Shown: positions 32,007-45,207, counted from the stretch's first letter. The stretch: DNA of 64,000 nucleotides from Hygrocybe punicea (GCA_963556145.1 OY744465.1:620001-684000), one strand, 5' to 3'. Made by a program: numbers and translations. Notes: generated from the sequence alone by a model not told the origin.

Positions 32007-34424
32007 CCTGCCGCAGATGTGATCGCCAACGCCAACTTTAACAACTCTATCGTGACTTCGGACACACAGGATGCTGGAATCGTCAGTCACGCTGCCTGCA
32101 TGCATATTTGCTGTCATAGTTGGAGTTCTGCTCAAGGGTACACGTACAATAACAATAACAATAATAATGATACCGCCGGAAAACATGGGTTGATGGGAGT
32201 TGCACCGTTCGTTCGAGTCACTACGATTGCGATTGTTAATTTAGGTATCCAACGCGAATGGCTCTCTTCGCGATCATATCATTCGCAATCTCAGCAAGCA
32301 TAAATACCCAGGTACATTGATGATTGAGTTACTGTAACATTATCACCTTTACCCCGACATTGCCTCGTTCGTTATGACGTCTGATAACAACATCAATGGT
32401 CTCGTTGTCACCTCACGTCCAGTCAAATCAGATGCGCCGTCTCCACGATCTGCAAGGGAACATTCAGAGGATCCCCATGTGCCCGGAGCATACAGCCTTG
32501 AAGAAGAGCACTTGGATGGAAGCGGTGAATGACATTGTCCCTTTTTATCCAGGATCTCTCCAGCTAATGTTGGGTTTGAATTAGACTTCTCCCCGGAATT
32601 TGTAAATCCTCCTGCTCTAGGAGAATACAGGTTGGATGGACCGGAAGATTCCCCTTTAGCAGGTGAATCTGTCCTGACTTCACTTTTCTACTTTTGGCTC
32701 ACGTCGCGTTCACCCTTCAAATGGGTAGCCCTGATTTTATTAATCGTTTGCATGATTATGTGGAAAGGCCTGTGTTATTTGTAACAATCTCACCCCCCTT
32801 CCCGCTACCCTTTAAGTTGTACCCATAACCCGACAAATATGTATGGTATTGTTCTAACCGCAGTATCTGCAATCCTATCTTGCTGATACGTCATTTTGAA
32901 TGTAAGCTTGAAACTTGCCATCAGCTGTATCCAATCGCAGCATTATATCAACAATTTGTGTTTACGCCGAGGCAAGGTACAGTAATGGGACGTACGGAGA
33001 TCTCACACACGAATGGTTTTGCCGACTTGTATAAAAATTTATCTGCGCGAGTGTTCGGAAATAGATCGTGACTATTGAATGTCGATGTCCCCGCGAAGAA
33101 ATGACCGTAAACTTAGTTTGAATCTGGTAGAAAGTTCAGCACACGCCACGCAGACATGACAAGGAAAACATCTTCTGCAAAAAACGGCAGTAAATTACTG
33201 CCGCTTCAACAGGTTGCCATCGTGCAAGAACCCGTTATGGCGACTGGACAACATATGAGTAAAACAACCATACATGAGAAGGACCAAAATATCATGAGGC
33301 CTCGCGTGGACGTTCCCGATAACTACCGCGGACGGCGCACCAATATCGAGGTTCACCAGAAATAAGTGGGCATTCATACACGGTTGAGCCCAGTGGTGCA
33401 TTGAGTGCGCGTTTGGCTGAGTTATATATTTACACGATACTTATCCACAATTCTGTATTGCTCGTCCATCGTGCTTACCCACATCTCCATCATACTCCCT
33501 GCTTCACATTCACCAACTACCTAAATAACACCTATTAAACAATGGCGGTAAGCAAAGTATTGATAGATAAGTAAGCCATACTCAGTCATTCACAAGGGTC
33601 GATTATGGCATGTGTTCTTCGAGATGTGCAGGCAAGGACGCAATCCTGAGAAGCTCCTGAAAGGATCGAAGGATGCGATGGGACATCGACTCTTCCCCCC
33701 TTGGATACATGACCAAAAATTCCGTTATCGTATCGACCAGGGTTTCTTTCACGCGGATGGGAGGTTTGAGATTTTTGTACAAGAAAATGGGAGACCCCAC
33801 GGTGAGGTTTTGGTGGCGACTACTGTAGATCCGCGAGTTGATAGTGGGGGCGATATCGTCGAGAGGCTTGCCAGAAATGCCAAGATGAGAGGGAAAATGT
33901 AATTTGGCGCAATAACGAGTTGGAATCAGGGGTCCTGAATGCTGGAGATGAATAGATGTCACTGTATTTCTGTGATGGGAAATGACAATTATCAGTCACC
34001 GCTCATTGTTGACGGATCGGACGTCTCACCCTTGACACCAGAAACTTCACTCGCTTCCTTGAATAGTGCAGTGTCAAATCTTCCTGGGATTTCATTCACC
34101 CGGTTGTGGGCCATAGCAAGCCTGATGTGAATACGAGAGCTTCCGTTCTCCTGCTGTCTTGGCACAACCAGGTGATGAGATTTGAAGGAGACGAATTGGA
34201 AAACCCGGAAGCTACGCCGTCCGTTTGATGTCAGAACGACGGTGAAGAACTAGAGAAACGCAAACAATAATGGTTGATGTGCGGGTACGCTGGGACCCTC
34301 AAGTACGTCTTAGGTGCCATCAATCATCAGAGACATGTTTGAAAATGATATCATTATACAAAATCGGCAGACTTATTTAGAAGAGAGAATTTACGTTGCT
34401 AAGGAAGTACACAGCCTGCAAGGC
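32007..34424. other. 3' region of Tnp2 element, right arm; no certain gene
   Basis: Mirror of 21,984-24,401, with the same ambiguous open frames (33,603-33,962 and 33,612-33,902) and the same microsatellite near 32,146-32,170. Confidence 0.4.
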
Positions 34425-37400
34425 TCAGAAGTCCTGTTCATAATTTGAGTGGTTAATGACAAGCATGATAGGAATCAACTCACCCGATCCAACGATTTCA
34501 GTACAACCGAACCGGCAGCCCATGGCCGTCCTATACTGTGACAGATCCGACCTGTAGCAAGGACCACATCCGGCTTACTCGCCAACTGGTCAGACCAAAG
34601 AGAAGCACTGAAGTGAATGTAGTTGGGAAATATGTCCACGCTATAAGATTCCTTCATTGCCAAATGTCTTTGTATGACGAGGAATGTTTGTTCCCTGTAT
34701 TCTTCGGGTGTAGAACATTGAACTGGGACGGAGAAAATCTCTTGGATGTTCCCTGGGACGAAGTTGTCACTTCCCATCGGCTGGAAAAACACAGCACTAT
34801 CTCCTCGAGATGTCTGCCTGGTTGTATACTGTATGCCGCGAATGGTATGCCTTCGATGGAAGAATGCGGAGGTCGGAGTCGACCAATTCTCAATCTTGGC
34901 GCACAGGTACTCCTTTTTGAGGTGCAACTCGCAGGCAACATCCACAGTTAAATTTTTTTGTGTTTCCCAGCGAATCTCAGACCGATGTTGCGACTTGATT
35001 TCTGTGTCCTTGAATCCCAAGGAACGCATATCGGTCTTTAGAGTGCCACTCTTGTCTTGAGCCCAGCATTGCTCAAGGATCGGCAAACAGTCACGGATAG
35101 CCGACGGACAGTCTGATCGATGTAGGAATCCCCTGATGTTCACAGCTGCGCAAAAGCTTTCCAGCATGGTCTTTTCTAACTGGCCTGCGCAAGACTATTA
35201 GTCACGTCCAAATCAATGGAGATTCCGTTACCCAGCTTGTGATTCATATTGGTACGTTGTAGGATTCCGATAAGCCTCTCGAACGGAAACATCCACCAAC
35301 CATGACTGGGCCCAAAACGCAGGAGAAACTCGCCAATATGCAGCGCAACATGGTGGTTTGGACGGAGCACGATGTCGGGGAAAACATCAACCAGGCTTTC
35401 CAAGTATCCGCGCATGTATGTCATGTATTGATCGACATGCGTTGTAGAGGGTCGATGTCCCTCTGAGTCCGTATCATCGATATATCACGAATCCGGACGA
35501 ACCCGATGCCTCTATCCAACTCGCATTCGAACCCGACGTAACCCGATGCAACCTGACGTGACGTGACGTGACATGACATGACCCGACGTGACCGACATAA
35601 CCCGACGTATGCCACTTCGTCACAGCCGCTCTCAGACCAAATCCGGCAGCCTCAAATGCCTCGGAGTTCCAATTCCAGGAGATGGATCTCTTCGGACTCA
35701 ATCCCCGACTTCGGATTTACTTTATTTATGCATCCCATCGTCCTTTCGGAGATATGTAGGACTTTCTAGATCTTTTCCTTGCATATTCGTTTTCCCCTCC
35801 ATTTCCTGTCTTCGTTGCTTTGCAACCCCCCTTTCCACATCCCCATTCCAACCTTTCTTTGTAGCTTACCATCGGCCGAAGTAGACATGTCCGAAAGTAG
35901 ATTACTGTTTCCTGTACTATAAAAACGGTCCCCGACGACCATACAAAAAAAGATAACCTTAGTCCCCGTTTCCCTCATAGTCAGAATCGTTTAAAATCCC
36001 TTCAAATGCTCGTCCACGTAGTTCCTTAGCCTTTTTATAGTTTACTTCGTTGTCTTCCTCATTGTTCCTGAATATTCATTCATCGTTTCCGACCCGACCC
36101 GACCCGACCCGTCGTACCCGACATCGTCGGCATCGTCGGGTTCATTCGTTTTCAGTCCGTTCACCATCGGGTTCATCGTTATTAGTCCGTTCATCGCCGG
36201 ATTTGTCGTTACTAGTCGAGTTTATGCGGCGGCTTTACTTTTATTTCACTTTCACTTCCTTTTACTACTATTCCCGACAGTGAATTATCCAGTCACTTCT
36301 ACACTGACACCCTTTGGATAGGATCTTTATTTCTTTATATAGTTCCGAAGCCACCAAGAACCCGCATCTACAGCGTTTGTGATGTCCTATGCGAAGTGGC
36401 CCAGCGAATCGCCGTAGCGAGAAGCATAGTGCTGTGTACCAATTTCCGACGGCGAAGCACCCATTTATCTTTTCCGCCTTGGTCAGCTGACCAAAGCTGT
36501 GCCAGAGAAACCGGAAGGTCAAATTCAATACATGATCGCCATTGATCGGCCTTAAGTTTCTCATGTCCAGGCTCACCAAGATTTTTCGGGGGACCGCAAT
36601 GCCAAGACGGGCGAATGACGTTTTGTAAATGTTTGCGGATTTGAAGCAGCTCCTCCTTCGTAAGCAGCTGGTACCGGTCATTTTCCTCGGTTTGCTCCTT
36701 GGTTGGTACCTCCGTGCCATCGGCAACATACTCATTTCCAATGATTAGGGGCTCGGCGTTGTCGTTGCATGAGGGAGCATCCTCATCGACTACCATGGAG
36801 TCGTCGCTCGGCTGATTAACTTGGCGAGACTAGGCCGCAATTAGTTTGATTCTCTGGGTCTGTATTCTCGGGGCTACGTACCAACAGTGCGATGATGACG
36901 TCGGCTTTACAAACAAGTCACCCGTTAATCCGGCCAGGCAGTGGCACCTCGTTTTCCATGCACAGGCACTTTAACACGGGAAGTGTGAGGCGTCGGAGTG
37001 CGCCAACACTTGGATTAGATAGAAGTACTTTTCTGGCCTTCTTCATGTGCTTCTCGTCAACAGGTTGATCGTCCAATACATGATACTTTTCCAATGAGTG
37101 ATCAATGCCAATGACCTGTCGAAAGTGGAACTGAACAAGTCCCGGGAAAAAGTTATGCATGCAGTCGACAACTATGCTTTGGAAAGGGTTCCAATAAGGA
37201 AGTTTTGATAACACAGACCATCGAACCCCATTTTGCTGGTATAGCCGCTTCCTCGCTGTTTGAGTACGGGCGGCCTGCCAATCTTCTGCTGCTTGGACAT
37301 ACTCCTCACGAGTTAGTTGTCTTGGCCAAGTCAAGATATCAAAATTGTTGATCTCAGCCTTGGTAAGACGACACATCGCACAAAATATGGTGGCAGAATG

Positions 37401-39336
37401 TGACGCAAAACCGTAAACTTTGCGAGCTGCGACGAGATCATTCACAGAAACCGCAATGGCTGACTGGACCATTTGACCGTTTGGATTGCGGTGAGTGCGG
37501 GTAAACCACGTCCCCTTTTGCCAAGACGGCAAAAGCATTTCCACAAGGACAGCGAGGAAGTGATCTACTTCATCAAGCGAAGGTTCCTTTGGTCCAGGGA
37601 TGACACCCATAAGGTACAGGTTCTCGGGCTTGTAACGAAGACTCGGGGGAAGGTTCAGCAAAGCCATGGCGATTGATCCGACAGACCCCGCCTTTCCAGC
37701 CACTTTATTCAGGTAAGGGTTGAACCAGTCGACTGAGAGACTCCATGCTAGACGGAGCTCGGATCGCTTCAAACCATCCATGAATGGCTGTTCATCCGGT
37801 CCTTGGAGCTCAACGATTCCACTACCGTCCTTGATATCCCACATGTCGTTCTGCTGGCGGAAGATTGTACCTCGATCCATTGCCTCTTCCATCCCTGGTC
37901 GACTGAGTAATCCAGCGACAAAGCGGTCAAAATTTTGAACCGCAAACGGTCGTATTGGTGTCCTGACGCTCTCCCCGTTGTGGACCACTTGCTTTACTAA
38001 CCGTGTCCTGCATACTTTCCCCCCTTGAAGCCGACTATGTTGACAACGGGCAGGATAGACCAAAAGTTTTCCTTTCTCTTCCGGCTTGTGCAGAGCAGAA
38101 CACTTCGGACAGCATGCGTAAATTGTGGTGGACGCCTCAAGATTGAACAGGGCTCGGACGGTGTGCATGTCTTTCGGCAAACGATCTAAGATCTTTTTTT
38201 CGCGTTCTGACGTTCCAAAAGCCATTCTCAGGAGAACCTTTAAAAGACCAAGGACGACATTGCACCAAGGGTGTGTGATGTGCCCAAAAACGTTGAGAAC
38301 CAGTACGATGAACACGGAGATGAGTGTAAGTGGCTGGGCTTTACGAAGAGAGTTACTAAAGAAGTGTTCTAACAAGCTGCATAAGCGTCTCAGTCTTTCC
38401 CGGGGACAGGTAATTGTCACATACGAGTATCACAAATGATCTCAGGTCCTGTTGAATCCGAAGTTCTGGCTTTGAGGGTTCTCAAGCAATCATCAATCCC
38501 ATCCTGAAAAACGGCCAAATTCGACAACATGGCTCTCTGGAGATCTAGAGTCGGCTCATCTTGACAAATATCCATCACACGTACGACCTGAATGGTAGCC
38601 ACCATCCAGCATCTGTGCTCCTCCAGAGAACCAATTACGCCTCGTGACGCAGACCCAGTAGGATGGGATAGCCCGTCGAGGAGTTGTTCGACACTGGCCA
38701 GATGGAGCTCTATTTTGTGATCAAATAACAAAAGTCGGTCATATTGTAAAGCACGAGGAATAGCGTCAGTGGTAATGCTTGAAGTAGACTCTTGCACAAC
38801 AGCTGTCACTGCGGTGGGGGCATGAGTGGCGTGGGTGGTACTTTCGTTCGGAAGCGTAAACGGTGACGACGTCTGGGAGCCCCAGAATGGCACACCGTTC
38901 ATCAGAGTTGGAGTTGTAAGGTTATCCTGTAGCGTTAGCCTAAACACTTTCTCGGTGAGAGATTCCTCCGTCTCGCATTGAATATGCTGCAAAGCAATGT
39001 TATTGATAACTACATCGGCAAACTTTGTGGCATACCTCTGATGCAGATTGCAGAGTCATCTTGCGAATACCACTTGTTATCGAGTTGACAGTCACGTCAA
39101 CAGAGCCTCTACTGTTGCCCTGCATGCTGTTAATGTGTCCGTTGGTTGGTAGACTGAAAGTTCATGCGCTTACCTTGAATTCGTCCTGTACATCATCCGA
39201 GAGTGAGGGAACATCGTGGTTATCCTGCACATTGTTAATGTGTCAGTTGGTCGGCAGATTTATTATTCACGCTTACCTCGAATCCTTCCTGTACATCATC
39301 CGAGAGCACGGGTAGGTCGTGGCGTTGGTAGAACAT
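34425..39336 (-). pseudogene. Tnp2-type (CACTA superfamily) transposase, right arm
   Basis: Mirror copy of 17,077-21,983 with the same exon layout, the same premature TGA (at 36,918-36,920) and the same solo LTR. Coding differences from the left copy are few. Examples are TAFGT to MAFGT (ACG to ATG) and IHPSWH to IRPSWH (CAC against CGC), both CpG transitions. Two independent copies carrying identical lesions show that duplication followed inactivation. Confidence 0.8.
35443..36372. mobile_element. Solo LTR inside the transposase gene (right arm)
   Basis: 930 bp, the mirror of 20,041-20,965, with one additional 5-bp unit in the GTCAC-type microsatellite near 35,570. This single step changes the arm alignment register from 56,413 to 56,408. 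Confidence 0.8.
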
Positions 39337-40299
39337 CGCAAACTGAAAAAAACCACAGGTCACCTTCACTGTTATATAGTGAATGCGGGCGCTCTACATA
39401 TTGTTTCCTCTTTCCGGGAAATGTGTTTCAGGGGGCAGGATCCTACCGAGAGCAGACAAAAAATACGATCGCTCTGACGCTGGCAGCGTGATCAAGATGT
39501 GGCTCCAAGGCGACTATAATGTACCACTTGCCATAACATTTACGAAACTATTGCGTATCGTTCTCGCGGAAACTTTATCGATGACTTGGGCGGATGAGAT
39601 CGACAGTGACGAATGAAGAGTCATGACTCGAGACCAATCTACCGATTAGCCCTTTTTTTTTGTTCCACCATCGTTACCACCTTGACATAATTATTCGCTC
39701 GCTTGCTCCTAAGAGATAGCTGACTCGATGCACTGAATATCCTGTAATTATTGTTACCAGTAGGTTAACCTTTTTTTTCTCATCTCGTCTCGCAACGACA
39801 CAATTAATTGCTCGGCGTTGTGCGCAAGTACATATTTTCTACCCTACTTGGACCCTACTTGGAATGAGCGTGAGCCTGGCAGATATTTGTGGACGAGTTG
39901 TGGACATGGAGTGGGAAGAAGAGACGGATGAATGGGCCTTGCCTCTTATAGTGAACGGAGATATATTCGAACGCCGTTTGGTTTTCATGCGTGAGCGGCT
40001 TGAATTGCCGGTGCCAATTTCAAGCACCGATTGATCGCCATTCAATTCACCACAAAAGCCAAAGCATGGTGGGCACGTGAGCGCTTCCCTCTTGTTTAGA
40101 TACCGTCACCATCGTTTTCAGCATCCTCGTAGTGGAAGTTCTGCTCAAGGGTATGGTACTGTACAACAATAATAATTGAAAGAAAGAGCCGAATGAGAGA
40201 ATGAGTCACTTCGTCTTTATTGTTTGAATTTAGAGGTACTCCTGCCCGTGAGCTTTGGGCTTTCTAACGACGATTGTCAATTTAGGTATCTATGTAACG
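39337..40299 (-). repeat. Tnp2 5' module, copy 6
   Basis: A complete module upstream of the right-arm transposase. At diagnostic bases it alternates between module copies 1 and 3 of the left arm. It has copy-1-like CTGCCAGG and AGTGC insertions but copy-3-like CAATTAATTG and CTTCATTCG. This is where the 12-kb left-arm insertion begins and ends in the alignment. Confidence 0.65.
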
Positions 40300-40396
40300 A
40301 CCTGCGTTTCCGAGCCTTTACTCAGAGACCTCGCGATGGATACTTAAGTCGACGAGAAGCTCTTCAAAAATGTCTTACTCCGTCCTTCATCGCCTA

Positions 40397-40681
40397 CTAA
40401 GATGGCCAAACGCAGCGTTCAGGACCGAGTAAGTCGGTTACTGCGTCCGAACATATTCGGTGACCAATGTCACTAATTTTGTCAATTAGCTGCATAGTCT
40501 CTTTCCATACCGCACCCCCATTGTCGAAAATCACCGTGGTGTATTTGAACAGAGCACGAGCATGAGGGGAACCGTTTCTCCCTATCCCCAATTTGTTAAA
40601 GCTCGGCAGGTCCGAGACAACAACGCCTACAATATCCTCGTTGCCGAGGTGCGCCCTCTTTTTGATGGGCAAGATCGTCAT
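40397..40681 (-). CDS. Hypothetical 94-aa ORF (right arm)
   Basis: Identical mirror copy of the small ORF at 3750-4034. Same doubts apply. Confidence 0.25.
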   Translation of the reverse strand: MTILPIKKRAHLGNEDIVGVVVSDLPSFNKLGIGRNGSPHARALFKYTTVIFDNGGAVWKETMQLIDKISDIGHRICSDAVTDLLGPERCVWPS

Positions 40682-41109
40682 TTAGAATGAACATTCTTAC
40701 ATTCAGCAAATGACAACGTCTTTGCCCACGAGTGAGGCCACGACGACTCAAACTCATTCCGTAGTCCCTATGGATCCATCAAGTTCCGCAATCTGAGACG
40801 ATCCTTCACTCCCTGAATGGTCTCAAACCCTGGAGCAGTCAACTTCGGAAACTCAGCCGGGTGTCCGTCCCCTGTCCCCAGAAAAGATCGCCTTACACCT
40901 GTCAGACGAGCACCAACTACCTCAGCGATCGTCGCAGTCAATTTCGTCTCCATGACACGATGACCAGCCCGTTACACCACCTGTTGTTTCCAGCAAGCCG
41001 TCTGGTCCAGCACCCCAACTTGTCGACCAACATCCGCTTATCATTCGGCGCCCCAACACGGCCAAGATCTTCCACAGCATCCTCAGCTTGCCATAATCCA
41101 AAACGCATC

Positions 41110-43045
41110 TGCTTGTTATGTACTCCCAGAGCAGTCGGTGCTCCAACACGGCGTCTCTACACAGCATAGTTTCACGCTCCAACACGTCCCCATTGATTAC
41201 GTGCTCCCGGAGTTATCGAATGTGTCGTCCCAGACCCAGACCCAGGCACAGGCGAGCGAACCTCTCCTCCCTTACGTGCCTCTGGAGCTATTCAATGTGT
41301 CATCCCAGACCCAAACCCAGGCGAACGAACCTCTCCTGCCTCAAATTCAGGGCTCCGCGTCTTCACACGCCCAGGAACAGCGGTCAATGCAGCAACCCTT
41401 GTCTGCAGACATGATGGACCTCGAGTGCGCATCACAGCCTCCCATTAAGCATAAACGTGGGCCCGATCATGAGAATCACTACACCGCTTGTCCCGACTCA
41501 AGAGCATCGGTCGAGGCAGCTGTCAAAGACAACCTTGTTTCCCTCATGAACGAGCATGTTGCATCCGTTATCAATGGTGCTTTACAGAAGACCATTGGTC
41601 ACCTTGTGCAAAACGATATCCAACCCCTCAAAGTTGCCATGGACAAGCTCCAGGTTGAGGTTTCGTCCTACAAGCAATCCACACCACCATCCACCTCAGA
41701 GTGGCGGGACTTGCTCAAGGCGACCGTTGATCAATCGATAACCCTCATTCAGCCTGCTGTTAAAGAAGCAATCGTGTCGTCACTCTCGTCAACTGCTGGA
41801 ACTTCCCACCACAAGTCGGATTCAAAAATGCTTGACAACGAATCGACCAGTAACAGTGATGAAAGCGAAGCGGAATTATTGCTAAGGAAGAGCAGGTTGT
41901 CCGCGTGTGGAAAACGCGGCCGCCGGGGTAAAAATGAAAACTTGTTGCATGTACGTTGTGCAAAGCTGCCTATCTGGTCAAATTATTGACCTGTCTCGTG
42001 AAGAGCAAGCTGCACGATTATCTTCGAGATAAGAAGGTTCTACCGGGGCGAAAGGCCGGTGTTCCTGAGTCTCCATCCGAAGCAGAAGTCAAACTGTTCG
42101 AGGAAGATGGCGAAGGTGGACCGGATGCGTCCAAGCCTCTTTGATTAGACTGGTGTCAATCACTCAAACTTGCAAAGTGGAATCAAGAAGCGATAGGACT
42201 GCTTGTTATTGGCTTTCTGAAAGAGGTCAAGGATGGCAAATATCCGAATCTTCAGTATCATGCTGCTACAATGGAGATTGAGCACATGCGAGGTCTTTGC
42301 CTCAGAAAACTCAGTCGTACGTACCGCGAAGCCAAATGGTTGTCCAGAGAGCAAATGATGAACGAAGCAGAGCTCACGAAAGCCCGAAATGATAAGTGCC
42401 AGGCCAACATACAACGGAAGCAAAGGGATAGGATGATCTCTCGCAGAAAAGGAGTAAGCTCACCAAATATCGGATGACAGCCATCTGACACCTGTCTTCT
42501 AGCTTTATGATCAGCGGAAACGTACTGTCCTCGAACAGAAGGGAACCGATCATCCTGCATGGGTCGAAATCCAACAAATTTTACAAAAACTCGACGTTCA
42601 TGGAATGAGTGGTGACAAAACCGATTCCCCATCGCAATCGCGAAACAAGACTCTACGTCGGATTGCATTGCCTTGGATTAATCCCGCCATCACCACCCTC
42701 TTTGAAGCCGTTGACACATACGAAAAGGCGGTCGCTGACGAATGCTTGATGTCTGCCGCCGGCAATAAACCAATTCCTCGAATCTACATTGCCACCAAGA
42801 CCGACCACAACAACCCACCAGTTCGAAAATTACCTCGCAACTGGTACAACGATGATTGGTATAAAACACGTACAACAGCATATCGTTCATTTCTGGAGGC
42901 GTCTTCAGCTGTGCCTATTCCTTGTTTGGTAAGCATTTGCGATTCTGATGTGGTTTTTCAATGCTCATCGTCACAAAGACAAAATATAACCCTTAGTGAC
43001 TCGCTCGGGCGGTCACGCAAAGTTGGAAACAAAATGTATAGGTAG
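41110..43045 (+). CDS. Tnp2-associated accessory protein (right arm copy)
   Basis: Mirror copy of 1386-3321 with the same exons and reading frames. The few differences noticed (for example GTCGG against GTTGG near 42,413 on the opposite strand) are CpG transitions. It points toward the right tip, as the left copy points toward the left tip. Nothing here breaks it more than the left copy. Confidence 0.55.
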
Positions 43046-43208
43046 ATCTGTAATTGACACATTTCCTAAAACTTTTCTTGAAACATGAGCTCGGTCAGAG
43101 TCTCCTCGGTTGATGACGCTAACCGTCAGTGGCGTGAGTCATTATTGTGTTCGACTTCACATCCTGACGGCCCACTCAGCAGGGTACTGATGAGATGAGA
43201 GGGGCCAG

Positions 43209-43669
43209 TCATCGGCCCGCCGCATCTGTCCGGTGTACAGTTTCTAAATCAGAACTTACATATGACTGTTGGACAGATTCGGAAACAAATATAAAATCTG
43301 TACTAAACTCGGTGTGAGAAGCAAAGTTTAGCCCTGTACAATAGGACCAATTTAAAAATTTTGAGAACATCTGTATATGCGACAGACTTAAAATGGATAG
43401 TTGAATCGGACCATGTGACAGATGATTCTTCACATTTAATCTCTGCGTCTAAATCTGGACAGGTACCCGATTGCAACACAGATTTACAATATGAATCACA
43501 ATAAGATTTATAATTTGGCAGTCCAATCGGTACAGGATACAGATGTTGACACAAATGCCAAATCTGTCACAACATCTGTGCCATTCACAGATCTGTTGGT
43601 TTATTTTAAATATTACCTAACATCGGTCACAAATCTGTCACCCATTCAGATGGTGCTGTGTCTCTGGTG
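43209..43669. repeat. Right terminal tip with ACAGAT/ATCTGT subterminal repeats
   Basis: Mirror image of 762-1222 with the same hexamer array, ending in GTGTCTCTGGTG at 43,669. Confidence 0.7.
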
Positions 43670-43672
43670 ATA
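43670..43672. repeat. Right 3-bp putative target-site duplication (ATA)
   Basis: Matches the ATA at 759-761 on the other side of the inverted repeat. The bases beyond differ on the two sides. Confidence 0.4.
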
Positions 43673-43922
43673 GTGCCAATCTTGCTCTCTGGCCACTGAG
43701 TCGGTTCAGGGTCAAAATCAGGGGTTAAATGTGTGAAATATCCGGGTCTCACTGTCATTGGAGAGGAGGTAAAAAAGAGTATTTGGTCATGTTCCCTCAG
43801 TTGAAGGTCGTGTTCGCACTATGTTGATGCTTCTGCGAGAACCGAAATGAGGAAATTCTTTCCAAAGTAGTGGAAGGTTCCAGAGTTAAAATTACCTATA
43901 TAAACCCTTACCCCCAGATTGA

Positions 43923-44943
43923 ATGGCCTTGATCAACATGGACCAAAACCCTTCACAGTCTGCCGATAAATGCCATAACACGTTGTATCTGGACGATGGA
44001 AACATTGTTCTCGTTGCGTCCTATAAGAACGGCGACCGAGTTCTGTTTCGCCTCCATAAGTCCATCTTGGCCCAAAACTCGGCTGTATTCAAGGACATGT
44101 TCTCCATCCCATCTCCATTGGTGACTGATGTCTACGATGGTGTTCCACTTGTCCATCTGCATGATGATCCAGTGGATTTGGAGCAATTCTTCACGTTCTT
44201 GTACAACCCATCATACGATTTCTGCGTTTCTTGGGCGGCTTGTTGACGCTTGACTTGGTTCAATTAATGCTAGCGTAATTCCCCACCACCGGCACCACCG
44301 AGACACCACGTCATCTGTGAAAGGACCACTTAAGCTAGCCATCAAGTACCAAGTCTGCGTGCTTCGCGATCGCATCCTTTCTCAACTTGCAGACCATTGG
44401 CCATCTTCATTATCAGGGTGGGATGCATTGGTAGAAAGGAGTGATGAGATGAACCCGGCGAATGTGATATCTCTTGCGCGTGAATGCGACATCCCTTCTC
44501 TCTGGCCTATGGTGTTCTACAAGATGTCGGTATTTGATGATACTTACCTTTCAAGTTTCGCCCACGAGGATTTGCTTTACCTGGGGAGGGTGCGAGAAAA
44601 ACCTCTGGATCACACCGTGGAATTTGGAAGTAAACTGAGTTGGTCCTGCTCCGAGGGGCACTTGTGTGAGAAGGATGTGTGGCGGTACTGGGTCGAACTT
44701 CTAGCAGTCAAGGATTTCCGTTGTCGTACGTTGGATGTTTTGCTCAAAGAAGTTGAATATCTCAGAGGGTTCAGTGGTTTCGGGAGAAGTTCAAGTTATC
44801 TCTTTTGCACGAAGTGTCGACTGGCGATGGCTGAGAAGCTTTGCGTATTGCGGAGTGAGATTTTCAGGGGTATTCATGAAATATTTGACATACGTGTAGC
44901 GGTACCGGTAACGGTAAAAAGGTCCCTCGCAGCTTATTTCTAG
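43923..44943 (+). CDS. BTB/POZ-domain protein
   Basis: ATG at 43,923, 254 bp beyond the palindrome tip. Exon 1 carries a BTB fold: LYLDDGNIVLVASYKNGDRV, FRLHKSILAQNSAVFKDMFS and HLHDDPVDLEQFFTFLYNP. A short intron lies between about 44,190 and 44,280. Exon 2 has PLKLAIKYQVCVLRDRILSQ, DEMNPANVISLARECDIPSL and a Cys-containing C-terminus (LFCTKCRLAMAE). This is the standard agaricomycete BTB protein of about 300 residues. BTB domains dimerise and often recruit Cul3; the partner here is unknown. No stop interrupts the exons, so it may be functional host DNA next to the insertion. Confidence 0.7.
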
Positions 44944-45207
44944 CTTTAGGACAAATCTTCGACCGTCGCAGAGCTTGTTAGCGTGAAGGCAGCTACGAAA
45001 ATAATAGGTTGGCTTCAAAGACTGGCTCAATTCCCAAGATGTTGCATCGCTCAGCCGATGAGCTCAGTTTGCGACTGGTTGATGGTCAGTAACTACACGG
45101 CCACTATGCTTCAACTTGAAGTTGTTTTCTTGCCTCGTATTTACTGCCCAGCGCTCAGATCTAACCGGAGTTCATTGGTCACTCGACACGCCTGATTGAA
45201 CTCTCAG
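44944..45207. other. Between BTB gene and HEM13-like fragment
   Basis: No gene recognised. Confidence 0.3.

Larger units (their letters stand above)
30960..43669. repeat. Right arm of giant inverted repeat
   Basis: Reverse complement of the left arm without its 12-kb insertion. It contains complete mirror copies of the transposase gene, the solo LTR, the 5' module, the small ORF, the accessory gene and the subterminal repeats. It ends at 43,669 with TCTCTGGTG, the exact complement of the left tip CACCAGAGA. Confidence 0.9.

Noticed and set aside
762..43669. Palindrome as a pure assembly fold-back artefact
   Set aside because: The arms differ by CpG transitions, a 5-bp microsatellite step and a 12-kb insertion, and the tips carry matching ATA flanks with different host DNA beyond. 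A fold-back error would give identical arms. Long-read confirmation is still needed.
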